This document shows positions 49,046 to 58,578 of a stretch of 64,000 nt of DNA, piece after piece (positions within the stretch are counted from its first letter, which is position 1; each line of letters starts with the position of its first letter). A program made the translations under genes and the position numbers. The notes beneath the pieces were generated by a model. That model ran no database searches. It had not been told where the DNA came from and saw only the letters and a program-made list of their open reading frames with translations. Source of the stretch: Geosiphon pyriformis. Taxonomy: Eukaryota > Glomeromycota > Glomeromycetes > Archaeosporales > Geosiphonaceae. The stretch spans positions 213,824-277,823 of the forward strand of contig JAAOMT010000479.1 in the NCBI GenBank assembly GCA_016748015.1, in the 5' to 3' direction.

Positions 49046-50340
49046 ATGTGAAGCTTTTTTGTGTGGAATTTGCTTCTCAAATCTTTTTAGATGCTACATT
49101 TTTAGTTAAGCTTACAAGCTTTGTTCATCTTGCCACTCTTAAAATTGTGAAGTCTTTGATGGTTTCTGAGTCTAGTTCTCTTTCTGCTGCTGTTGTACTG
49201 CATAATGTGCCTTTGGGTGTGTCTACTGCTAATATTAAAACAGCTCTTAGTGTGTTTGGTAGTGTCACTCATGTTGTGCTGAAGTCTGCTGGCATTTAGC
49301 AGTATGTGGTAGTTTATTTTGAAAAGTTGGACTCTGCTGTGTCTGTTTTGAATCATTGGTCAGTTTTGGTGGGCAAGGATAGTGTTAGAATTCTCCCTCT
49401 GGTGAATCAAAATAAGACTATTTTGTCTTGTAATAAGTTTAAGACCAAGTTGGTCAATCTCTCTTCTGGCTGTACTGTCTTTGAGATTAGTAATATGATC
49501 TCCCAGGTTGGTGGCTGAACATGTTTTATTCCTCGTTCACCTGATTCTGGTCATTGTTTCTGGTTTGCTCTGGTTACATTTGGTTTCCAAGTTGATTTGA
49601 ATTCTGCAATTGTCAAAACTGGTACTCTAAGAAAATGCCATATTTGGTGGGAAACCTCTGGTTGTCAGTGATGCTTCAGGTGTCAAGAAGTGGGACATTT
49701 GGCTGTTGACTGCAAAGTTTCTCTGCTTTTATCTCCTAAGGCTCCCAAGGTGTTTAATACATGTTTTGTGAATGGTATTTCTTATGCAAAAGCTTCTGTT
49801 TCTCTGAATTCTTTTGAGTTTTTTCCCCTGGCAGCTCCTGCTTTCCCTTCTATGGTTATTGGTGATTCTTTGGTGTCTTCCTGGTTGGCTTTTTTGGAAT
49901 CTGATTTGGTCAAGCTTTTTGTTTTAGTTGAGTCTATTGTTAAACTAGTTGGTTCTTTGGTCAAATTGTTTAAGCAGTTTATTAATGAGAACTTGGTTTT
50001 AAGCAGTAAACTTGGTCTTAAGATCAATGAGGTTATAGTGCATATGGATTCTTTTAATAAGATTGTTGGTAAGTTGGGGAGAAAAGTAGTCTCTTTAAAA
50101 AAAGAATGCTGCATAAAGGATATTGATATGTTTGGTGATTTAGAGCACCCAATTGGTTTGGATGATAAGATGTTTTCTAACTTGATGTTTCTTTGGGAAC
50201 ATGAGCCTATTGATGTTAAAGTTAATGCCTTGAAAACAGCTGAATGGCTGGTTGGATTGGTTTTTTGTAGTGCAACTTTGTTTCTTGTTGTCCAAAAGAT
50301 GTTGTCTTTGAGTAAATTTTCTTTTAGTATTTTAATGTAG
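49046..50340 (+). pseudogene. ORF1-type protein, C-terminal part with RRM and CCHC knuckle
   Basis: Continuation of the 38438 ORF. An RRM-like segment reads AAVVLHNVPLGVSTANIKTA, LSVFGSVTHVVLKSAGI-stop-QYVVVYF. A zinc knuckle CFRCQEVGHLAVDC (C-x2-C-x4-H-x4-C) is intact at about 49675-49716. A long helical, Leu/Val-rich tail ends at TAG 50338-50340. Stops: TAG near 49297 and TGA near 49516 and 49670, all explained by Trp codons. The RRM plus CCHC combination is that of LINE ORF1 proteins. Confidence 0.7.
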
Positions 50341-50475
50341 TATAGTCTGAATTGGCTCAAGTAGCTGATTACATATAGAAAATGCATGAACCACATTTAA
50401 TTTAAGATTCTATGTGGTCATATTGTATTAGATAGTGGTTGGGTCTTGCTTATTAAACTTTAATAAAAACAAAAT

Positions 50476-50954
50476 AATCAAAATTATTTTACAAAAAATT
50501 GATTTTTACAACAAAATAACTATATATTATTAAAGAATTTACAAATAAGAATTTTTGTAAAAAAATTTTTAATAATTTATCTGTTTTAAAAAACAGCCAA
50601 AATGTTTGTTTATATAAAATTATTAATTATTAATTTAAAGTTACTACTTTGTAAAAAAATTTAATTTACTTGAAAAAAACTTAAAAACAAAAACAATTTG
50701 ATTAAAAAAGTAAAAAATTTAGCTAAATAATTATTTAAAAAGTTTTAAAAATTTAAAAATTGTTTACTAAATTAATTTTAATAAAAAAACAAATCAAATA
50801 AAAGAATAGAAGATTGAATTTAATAAAATTTAAATTATTTCTATTGTATACTATAAAATGTTTTTTTAATTGTTATAATAAATATAAATAATTATTTATA
50901 TAATAAAAAACAAAGTAAATTTTAACAACTTTATAAGAAATATTATTTTTATAT
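50476..50954. other. AT-rich region inside the right inverted repeat
   Basis: No gene recognised; similarity to the left inverted repeat fades here. Confidence 0.4.
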
Positions 50955-51551
50955 TATAAGTTAAAATAACAAGCTAACAGATAACAAAAAAAACAGTATT
51001 GTATAGTAATAAAATTAATTAAAAAATAATATAACTTTAAAAAACAAATTAAATTAATAAAAATTTAATATATAAAATTAGTCTTAAAATATTTTAGTTG
51101 TTATTTTTTTTAAAAGTAACAAAAAAATTTGAAAATAGAAAAATAATTTGTATTATTAACAAAAAATAATACATTATATAATTTTATGCTTTATATTAAC
51201 ATTTTTAAAATTTAGTATTAGATATTAATTATACTTTTTAATAATGTTTATTTAATAATCTTTAAAACTAATAATTATATAGATTAGAAAAGAATAAGAT
51301 ATGTAAATATTAACAAATAATGTTTTATTTACAAATGTTTAGATACTTGAAAAAATTGAAAAAAAGAAATAAGTAATATTGAAAAATTGGATATTTAGAA
51401 GTGATTTTTATTTCTTTGTGTCTTTTTACAGCTCAATGACCAGGTTATTAATCAGATCAATGATCACTTTCTAAAAATAGGGTGGCTAATTATATGATAT
51501 CAATGGCTAATACATGTGATAATTAATAAAAACTACGATTTTCAACTATAA
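50955..51551 (-). repeat. Right terminal inverted repeat
   Basis: Reverse complement matches 12045-12690. Carries the same subterminal TGATCATTGA and TGGTCATTGA motifs (51436-51466 region). Lacks the 36-base segment found in the left copy. Confidence 0.75.
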
Positions 51552-51559
51552 TACTATTA
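51552..51559. repeat. Right target-site duplication of the 39.5-kb TIR element
   Basis: TACTATTA, seven of eight identical to the left flank TACTATTG. Confidence 0.55.
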
Positions 51560-52090
51560 TAAAAACAATTATCTTTTAAAAATCAATTTTAATATTGTTT
51601 TTTTACTAAAACCAACTAGTAAATAAAAACAGTTTCAGAAGCTTTAAAAGTTTTAAAGTAAACGACAGCATATTGTTACAAACCAACAGATTTCAAAAAT
51701 TTTATCAAAAATACCAAAAACATTTTTGTGTTATTAAATAAAAGATTTAAAAAAAAGTTACAACAAAAGCTAAACATTACAGCAGATTTTGAACAAACTT
51801 AATTTTGGCAAAAAACCTGAAATACAAACTCCATACAAAAAGGTTGATATTGTCTTTAATAATTAACTTTAAACTAATAAAACTATATAAAAACTGAAAC
51901 ACAGTTTTAATTTAAAACTATTTTGATTTTAACAATAGCTTAAGACATTAAAATAAAAACCATCATTTAAAGAACCTTTAACAACTAGTAATTATTTTTT
52001 AAATATTAGTAAAATTAATAGTGTTTTTAAAAAAGAAAAAACAGATTCAGTAAAACGACATTTTCTTGAATGCAGACCAATCGGGGCTGA
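51560..52090. other. AT-rich flank
   Basis: AT-rich DNA to the right of the element; no gene or repeat family recognised. Confidence 0.5.
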
Positions 52091-52153
52091 ACATATGGAT
52101 ACATTCCAAAACATAGAATCCTTTGTAGGATCAGATTTTAACAGCCAAAGTGA

Positions 52154-52336
52154 CTCCCGGAAAATCCCCCTAGCTCCCTTGTCGTTTGGTTTGCCCTAAG
52201 GCATTATGTCCTGAAGTGTGCGTTCCACCTCGTCCCGAAATTTGCTTGTTCCTCTTGCCCTTACTATTATGATGCGATTATGATTTTTCTTGATGATTGC
52301 AATGATGAATTTTATTGCGGATGCTGTCCGTATTGA
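52154..52336 (+). other. Possible coding fragment, Cys-rich, unidentified
   Basis: A frame without ATG runs 60 codons between TGA 52151 and TGA 52334, in DNA of markedly higher G+C than its flanks. It reads VVWFALRHYVLKCAFHLVPK and ends FACSSCPYYY...FYCGCCPY. The composition suggests an old exon or gene fragment. The opposite strand also holds coding-like codons, so the strand is uncertain. No family recognised. Confidence 0.25.
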
Positions 52337-52521
52337 CCAATCTACTATAAAAACTGAAGCAACAGGTCAAATTAATATCTTTAGATTTGGTTTTTGGCTT
52401 GATTCGTAAAGTGCTCTAGGTTATAGTTTTTTGATTATTTTTTGTATTTGACGCTGTAATTTTTACCTTTCCATGTATTTTAACAAAATTTTGAATTTCA
52501 AAAATTTTAATCAGTTGTGAC

Positions 52522-52806
52522 TCAAGGTGATTCTTGATAAAAGAACAGTTGCAGGGGATTGTAACCAGTTATGGTGCCATCGTTAATCTTGAGAACATTG
52601 TACCAATGTCTATCTTTCCCGCAACTTGCTGATATAACTAATCTAAAATAAAAAGTATCACCCGATATTTGACACTTTTCATTAATTTGATGCCAAGATT
52701 TAAATATGAAAGATTCTGGTTGGCCATCGCTTAAAAGCGAGTGACTTATTCTCTGCTTATTTATAAAGTATCTATTGTAGTCTGGCTTGAGATTATAGAA
52801 AAATTT
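52522..52806 (-). other. Possible terminal exon of an unidentified gene
   Basis: A 94-codon open frame on the minus strand ends at TGA 52522-52524 and contains no Met. It would therefore need an upstream exon or be a fragment. It reads NLKPDYNRYFINKQRIS, FKSWHQINEKCQISGDTFYF, CGKDRHWYNVLKINDGTITG and YNPLQLFFYQESP. The sequence looks protein-like (balanced composition, Trp and Cys) against AT-rich surroundings. No family recognised. A CAG acceptor-like site was not clear. Confidence 0.35.
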
Positions 52807-52889
52807 TCAACAAGTTTTTTTTAAAGCCGACGGCCAGTTCCAAGGCCCAAGGAGTTACTATGTATGAATTTTGTTAATGAAAATTGGGA

Positions 52890-52915
52890 ATAATAATAAT
52901 AGTAATAATAGTAAT
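52890..52915. repeat. (AAT/AGT)n microsatellite
   Basis: AATAATAATAATAGTAATAATAGTAA, a short interrupted triplet repeat. Confidence 0.7.
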
Positions 52916-53353
52916 TTGATGCGAAAGTGTTTGTGTGTATGGATGGGGGTATATATCGGTCTATCGTATATACAAAGTGAAAGGCAACAAATGACAAAAA
53001 GGGAAGAGAATGAAAACAACAAAAGTTGAGAAGGGAAAAGATAGCAAAAAATATGGGCAAATAAACATTTAAATGAATAATGTAGTCTATGTTACTATAC
53101 AACGATCAGGGTCTACCTTTGTTTTTTTTACAATATAAACCCCCAGAATACTAGGTTGATTTAAATTAATAGGGAATAATAAATTAATGGTTACAATACA
53201 AGATTATAATTCATCCAAAAAACAGCATTGTGTCTATCAAAGCGGGAACGTCAAATCCGGTACATTGGAAAAATGGGTGAAAGACGTAGAAATACAAAAA
53301 AATACAGAGAATTTAGATAAGCTATGACTCAATGACGATATCTGGCAATTTCT

Positions 53354-56300
53354 TCATCGACAAACTGCCGGCGTCAAGGTCACACGTATAACACCATCTT
53401 CCCCAAGTCTACCCCTGCCTAATTCCTCATGTTCCTCTGGTCGATAATGAACTGTAAAAGATTCAGCGACTGACGGTGTTAGAGAATCAGCGACTGAAAT
53501 TGCAAGTGATTCACGATCTTCTGAGATCCTTTCATCGTTAATATGAGACAGATTTTCCTTTTTGTAATTACCATCCCAAGTTTTCCGCATATTTACCACA
53601 CCGATTGATTCATTAAAGACTCGGCCAGTTCCACCTCCAGGAACAAGAGAGGGTGGTACAGGAACATTTCTTTGCCTCATCCTTTTCTCGGGCAACATAG
53701 CAACTGGGCCGGATCCGAAATTAGATGCTAAAGCTGGGTCAAGATTTGGATGATTCATTCCAGCTATTATTGCATTTGCGGTAATTATATTGGCGGGTTG
53801 AACATGTTTCCTTTTGTTTTTTTGCTTACTAGTTTCTAATGTTGAAACAGCAATAAGTGCCTCAAATTCTTGCATCTTTTTTAATTTTTCAGCTTCTGAT
53901 GCAGAAGTGGGACTCAGAGGAACAGCTGATTCAGTTGCTCTTCGAGGTCGATTTGGTCGTGGTGTATTTAACAATGGTCTCGGAGTTGATGGAGGAGATT
54001 GTGGTGAGGGTGTTCTGGGAAGGGAACGTGGAGGAAGTGGCGGTGATAGGGGACCTATAGGGCCATTAATTGATGAAAACAGTGGAATGTGTGTAGGTGG
54101 GGAAAGTGGAGTCCGAGGTGTCGTCGAGGTTACTGAGTAAGTCGGAGATGATGGGGATTGAGGAGATGTAGACGGAGGAAAAGCTGGTGATAACTCTGCT
54201 CTTGGTCTCGTCTCACGACTCGGCTGCTTATTAAATAGCCCAAGGAGTGACATACCAGATTTATTTCTTTTTCCAGAATCGAAAGCAGGGGAAGCTGTTA
54301 TTGAAGTCGGATCTTGTGGCTCAGAAGGTGATGAATTCAATAAAGTGGTGCCAATGTCTGATTGATCATCATCAGAGCTAAGCTCTGATTTTATGACTGA
54401 GGTTAAACTAGGCTTGACCAAGGGTCCAGGTTGTTTGACCACAATTGTTTGTAACCTCGACGACGGCGTACTATGTTCCATATATGATGGTGAGGGAGTC
54501 AGGTGAGTAGGAAATGCAGGTGGCTCGACATCGATGTCTGATTTTAAAGCTCTTTGTTCAGGTGTCCGATTTCCCAGTGATGCTAACAATGAATTGCCAT
54601 TAACAGGGGGCCTTTTGGTTGGGGGATATTCAATCGTTGAAGTATTGATTCTATCAACTTGAGGCCTCCGAGGTGGTGGTAATGGTGAAGGAATCAAAAG
54701 ATTTTCCTGTTTACGACTTTCCTCTTCCATTTTTCTAACTAATTCTTGAGTTTTGATTATTCTTGTAACTTCTAGTCCATTTTCAGGCTTAGAATTCAAA
54801 GTCTTTGGTTCTCCTTGCTCAGCATTAGTCCCTTCGAGTTTTTCCCTCCGTTTTTTTTCCTTCTTTTCCCGTCTCTTTCTTTCTCGTCTGGCTTCTCTAT
54901 CTTCAACCTTGGCATTGCTGCCCTTTTTCGTCTTTCTACGAATCACCGTTTTAGTCTGTGAAGCTAAAATTATCGAAGCACGATTTTTCTTTGATGGAGC
55001 GTCATAAGCGCCCCCTAGTAACGACATCATAACACTATCTTCCAATAGTTGGCGACGTAATAGTACCGATGATCTTTTCCCTCCAGTAACTATTATTGAT
55101 GCACGTTTTCTTTGAGATGCTACACGTGACATTCTCTTCGGTTTCGAAGACATTATACGAGTTATATTATGAGGGTTACATGATATTAGTCGGGAAGACC
55201 GATCTGAATTTGGGGATAAAATTCGAGACCCAGGTCTGGAGTTTGGAGCTAGAACTAATGATGGGCGCTTTGTAATCGAATTTAATTGTTGGACAGATGC
55301 TTTTTTACGAGGCAATGGAACAAGGGTGACGTGCATGAGCTGAGGGGGGTAAAGCGGCTTGGGTACCCAAGGAAACCGGCTATCATACAAAGGTAAGGGA
55401 TCACCATCATCTTCAAGATCAGTTGGGTCATTTGAGTAAGCCGGGTTAGAAGTTGGAGCTAACTCTATATCCCGTGGCCAACGCTGTCCCATCTGGCGTC
55501 TAGATGTCGTTGCTCTTGGTTGTTCAAGCTTACGCGGATGTACATTCATATATTTTTGGTCGGGTAATTCCCATGGTGGGCTACGGAGTATTTCGGGTTG
55601 AAATCTATTCATTACCAAACTTTTTCGATTTCCTTTACCTTTCCACATTCCTGATAATGATTGCTTCTTATCTTTGGGTTGCTTTTTTATCTCTTCACCT
55701 CTTCCACTTTTTTGTTCTTTGTCTGAAACCATTTTTGAACTAGTCGTTCGATTTTTTTCGGCTTGGTTATCTGTTAACAAAGAATTTCCTATTTCTAAAG
55801 ATTTTATTTTCCTGATCGATGCAACAGAATTCAAATCTGAATCTGAAAATGAATGCCGATGTTTGCCCTTTAAGTTTGTAGAGTTCAAAGCTTGAGCATA
55901 ACTCTTAAAATTTGGCACAATGTTTTCATTATTGGGATTATTTGTCGTTGACAAGTTCGATAATGAATTTCTTGATGTCATTTTAGCTTCGTCTTCAGTA
56001 GCACTGTGATATTCCACTACTTTCACTTTCGTGACCGTAATTCCGTGTGGTGATAATGGAGCAATATCTTGAAGTTCTTTTGTGGCTTTTATCGTGGTAT
56101 CAATAAACATTGAAGACTTGTTTGAGACCACAGATGAGGTTTTGGTTGTTTGCGGTAATGATGTGGTTGGAGAAAGGGGAGGATTGGATGGTTGTGTTGT
56201 TTCTCTCGCAGCCAGTGCGGAATCCGGGGCAACGATTCTTTTATCTTTAATCTCCTGCTCATTTGTAAAATCCTGATAATCCAAATCATACATCGCATAC

Positions 56301-56476
56301 CTTTTTAATGGAGAATTTTGGGTCGGTGTTGCACTGGAAGGTCGTCCACTTCCATTAATTCCTTCAAATTCAGGTGCTGGAGAAAATTTTGCGACTGATT
56401 CACTGGATCGGCGCCTACGGTGACTTTCCTCAAAATGTGACGAATCACCCGAATGTCGCCCGAAAATGCCCCACAT
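53354..56476 (-). CDS. Large disordered, Pro/Ser-rich protein of unknown function
   Basis: A single uninterrupted exon of 1,040 codons, starting MWGIFGRHSGDSSHFEESHR and ending VTLTPAVCR. No catalytic or membrane domain was recognised. Visible features: an ordered-looking stretch at about residues 305-395 (HPRKLEQPRATTSRRQMGQR, then PLYDSRFPWVPKPLYPPQLM); a strongly basic probable helix at 520-550 (EARRERKRREKKEKKRREKL); repeated short basic patches RxS before it; and Pro-rich SH3-ligand-like segments at 765-870 (PPLPPRSLPRTPSPQSPP). Ser/Thr-Pro sites are frequent, suggesting phosphorylation. Such proteins are often cytoskeletal or signalling scaffolds, but that is speculation. Codon use resembles the neighbouring host genes, and length without stops makes the gene real. 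The start is the first ATG of the frame. Confidence 0.85.
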   Translation of the reverse strand: MWGIFGRHSGDSSHFEESHRRRRSSESVAKFSPAPEFEGINGSGRPSSATPTQNSPLKRYAMYDLDYQDFTNEQEIKDKRIVAPDSALAARETTQPSNPPLSPTTSLPQTTKTSSVVSNKSSMFIDTTIKATKELQDIAPLSPHGITVTKVKVVEYHSATEDEAKMTSRNSLSNLSTTNNPNNENIVPNFKSYAQALNSTNLKGKHRHSFSDSDLNSVASIRKIKSLEIGNSLLTDNQAEKNRTTSSKMVSDKEQKSGRGEEIKKQPKDKKQSLSGMWKGKGNRKSLVMNRFQPEILRSPPWELPDQKYMNVHPRKLEQPRATTSRRQMGQRWPRDIELAPTSNPAYSNDPTDLEDDGDPLPLYDSRFPWVPKPLYPPQLMHVTLVPLPRKKASVQQLNSITKRPSLVLAPNSRPGSRILSPNSDRSSRLISCNPHNITRIMSSKPKRMSRVASQRKRASIIVTGGKRSSVLLRRQLLEDSVMMSLLGGAYDAPSKKNRASIILASQTKTVIRRKTKKGSNAKVEDREARRERKRREKKEKKRREKLEGTNAEQGEPKTLNSKPENGLEVTRIIKTQELVRKMEEESRKQENLLIPSPLPPPRRPQVDRINTSTIEYPPTKRPPVNGNSLLASLGNRTPEQRALKSDIDVEPPAFPTHLTPSPSYMEHSTPSSRLQTIVVKQPGPLVKPSLTSVIKSELSSDDDQSDIGTTLLNSSPSEPQDPTSITASPAFDSGKRNKSGMSLLGLFNKQPSRETRPRAELSPAFPPSTSPQSPSSPTYSVTSTTPRTPLSPPTHIPLFSSINGPIGPLSPPLPPRSLPRTPSPQSPPSTPRPLLNTPRPNRPRRATESAVPLSPTSASEAEKLKKMQEFEALIAVSTLETSKQKNKRKHVQPANIITANAIIAGMNHPNLDPALASNFGSGPVAMLPEKRMRQRNVPVPPSLVPGGGTGRVFNESIGVVNMRKTWDGNYKKENLSHINDERISEDRESLAISVADSLTPSVAESFTVHYRPEEHEELGRGRLGEDGVIRVTLTPAVCR

Positions 56477-58578
56477 TTTGTTATTTTTTAAACAGATACT
56501 ACCACAAAGGCTTTAGTTGAGAAAGGAATGAATTGAGAACAATAGTTTCCGCGCGGAGGCTATTTCGAGGCCAAAGTAATCTTGGTGAAACTTTGAAGAT
56601 CTCGAAATATGAAAAAGTTTCAGGTAGACAGCAGTTGGAGCTGTTGTGACGTTAAGTTATCCACAGACCAGCTACGGCAAGGCAAATCTGTAAGGAAAAT
56701 ATTCAAAATTGATAATGATGGTTAAGGAAAATAGCTTTTGGTATTGGATATAGTTATTATAAGCGGACATTCCCAAGATTTGACACTGAATTTTTCCTTT
56801 GTTTCTTATTTTGGTATAATAGGTGAAAAGAGGATTCTCTTTTTTCAAAACTCTGGACCAATTAATCAATTAAAAAGAATAATAATTTACAATTAATGAA
56901 GTTTAAAGTAATTGATATGCAGGTTTTCTAAGAGCGCCCATCGAGGAAGCAAAAGGAACAATATATGCTAGTATACTAGGAAAAATAGAAAATAGAAAAT
57001 AGAAAAAAAGAGGCGACAACTTAAACGTTAAAATCTTGGATTTTTACAAATAAAGTCCATTCAAATGAAAAACTTTGAAAATTCTTTTGTCCAACCAAAT
57101 TCAAAAAGGATACGAATAAAATACGTCACTGAATACAAAACGAGAGGGTTAATTAAGGCGTTAAGTTAAAGGGAAAAGGGAATGAGGAAGAAGAGTGGAG
57201 GAAAACCCTCGTCGTTCGATGTAATGAAATCGTATGTGAGTGGAATATTCAATATAACACACTGGACCGGCTCGTTAGTACACACGCGCACGCAGGTTGC
57301 GTTCAATATTTTAACGTAGTGAAAATTGCAATTAAAAAATCAACGATGGATGGTTGGTGATCTTCTCCTCAAACACGACAATATAAGATTTATTCTATGT
57401 CGTACGAAACTCACTAAACGACATCAAGGTTTTGGTTGGGAAGTTACATTTGTACACACATAATTCATTTGTCAAATTAAATCTTGTGCTCAAATTGTAT
57501 TTTAATGCATATGTTGCTCCTCGCGCTAATCCAAAAATAGATGATTGGAGAATGTTGCCCTATATGGGAGGTATAGCAAAAATCAAAGCCTGTATTATGT
57601 ATTTATATAGGAAGGGGGCATTAACAGGGCAAAAGAACTTAAAGTTAATGTAGGATATTTCTTGAACAATGGTACTTAAATGTTGACTTTCAAAAAGTAG
57701 AAATCCTCTAGAAATTCTCTTTTGGACTCCAAGATAAAGACTGGGTTGTACGGATGTTTCAAAAAAATAACCGAAAGGAACAATGTAAAAGGAAATTGAG
57801 GACAATATGCTAGGAAATTACCTAGGATCTTCCCGAATTCGGGAAATAACATGTTAGAACCTCAATAAAGGGAAATATTTATTATTTGAGATCGGGATTG
57901 CCGGGGAATCGACAATCCTTTTCCTTTTTAGTGATCGGGAAATTAAAAAATCTAGGTTGCGGTTTAAAAGGATGTATTAGCATATAAGAAGAACTCTCTA
58001 TCAACCTGTTACCCTAAACATAGCTATTGGGTCTCGAAGTTTTGTAATCCCTTGTAATTTACTGCAGATTCAAGCAGAGGGATCACCAATTATCACCTTG
58101 TATGCTTTTCAAAGTAATTCGGATTTACAGAAACCACATAGCCGATAATGTGTCTGAGTTTCCATAAGCTTTTTTTTGTTGAATGACAAACAAGCCCACA
58201 TAAATGATCTTTGGTCGAAAACAGGCACTATCCTATCATTAAAAGGAGAATCTACGCTGGTCAGTTCTCTTTTATATGTATATGATAAATTAACAATTTG
58301 AACTGGACACATGGCGCATTATATTTATATAATAATGGTGTCTTGATTTGCAAAGCATGTTATATTTTATAGTCCCTAACTTGGTAAGGAGACATTATTG
58401 AATTAGTCAAATATCTATGCTCTTAGAATATGTAGAATATGAAAAAACAAACATAAAAAATTCTTTCAGTTGAAAATAGTCTATGTTTTACTGTCAAAGC
58501 TATAAACTTCGTGATTGGGCCTTTATCCTTTTAAATTAAAACGAGTTATTAAATATAGTCTCCATAATTAGAAAATGA
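56477..58578. other. 2.1-kb intergenic region
   Basis: Upstream of the 1,040-residue gene and downstream of the sulfurtransferase. Only short random frames were seen (for example 57432-57653). It includes a perfect palindrome at 57830-57845 and a small GC-richer patch (57840-57990). No RNA gene recognised. Confidence 0.5.
57830..57845. repeat. 16-bp perfect palindrome with nearby stem-loop
   Basis: TTCCCGAATTCGGGAA is self-complementary. About 50-75 bases further, GGATTG...CAATCC could form a six-pair hairpin, and GATCGGGA occurs twice nearby (about 57891 and 57933). It could be a protein-binding site or a relic of a small transposon end. Confidence 0.6.

Larger units (their letters stand above)
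38438..50475 (+). mobile_element. ORF1-only LINE relative, split by gypsy element C
   Basis: The coding part 38438-39276 continues in the same frame at 49050-50340 once element C and one copy of its target duplication are removed. The 3' tail (50341-50475) shares strings with the tail of the LINE at 36640-36785: CTGATTACATATAGAAAATG against CTAATTACATATAATAAATG, and ATTAAACTTTAATAAAAA. No ORF2 follows ORF1, so the unit is either deleted or a non-autonomous derivative mobilised in trans. Confidence 0.7.
12045..51551. mobile_element. 39.5-kb composite unit bounded by long terminal inverted repeats
   Basis: The left end (12045 inward) and the reverse complement of the right end (51551 outward to inward) align clearly for about 600 bases. 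Terminal bases are TTACGGTTGAAAACC versus TTATAGTTGAAAATC. An imperfect 8-bp duplication flanks them. Eight-base duplications are typical of hAT, P, Merlin and the KDZ (Kyakuja/Dileera/Zisupton) transposons. No transposase was recognised inside. Subtracting the nested gypsy elements leaves about 14 kb, holding a LINE, an ORF1-only LINE relative and AT-rich DNA. It could be a decayed or non-autonomous giant DNA transposon loaded with later insertions. The alternative is two separate inverted copies of a smaller element, which the flanking duplication argues against. Confidence 0.6.

Noticed and set aside
12045-51551. Polinton/Maverick or other virus-like giant element
   Set aside because: No DNA polymerase B, capsid, packaging ATPase or integrase outside the gypsy elements was seen, and the flanking duplication is 8 rather than 6 bases.
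53814-56276. Plus-strand frames opposite the 1,040-residue gene
   Set aside because: Shadow frames of a long GC-balanced exon; no splice or domain evidence.
57432-58312. Short frames at 57432-57653, 57560-57805 and 58109-58312
   Set aside because: Overlapping on both strands, no recognisable motifs, typical chance ORFs.
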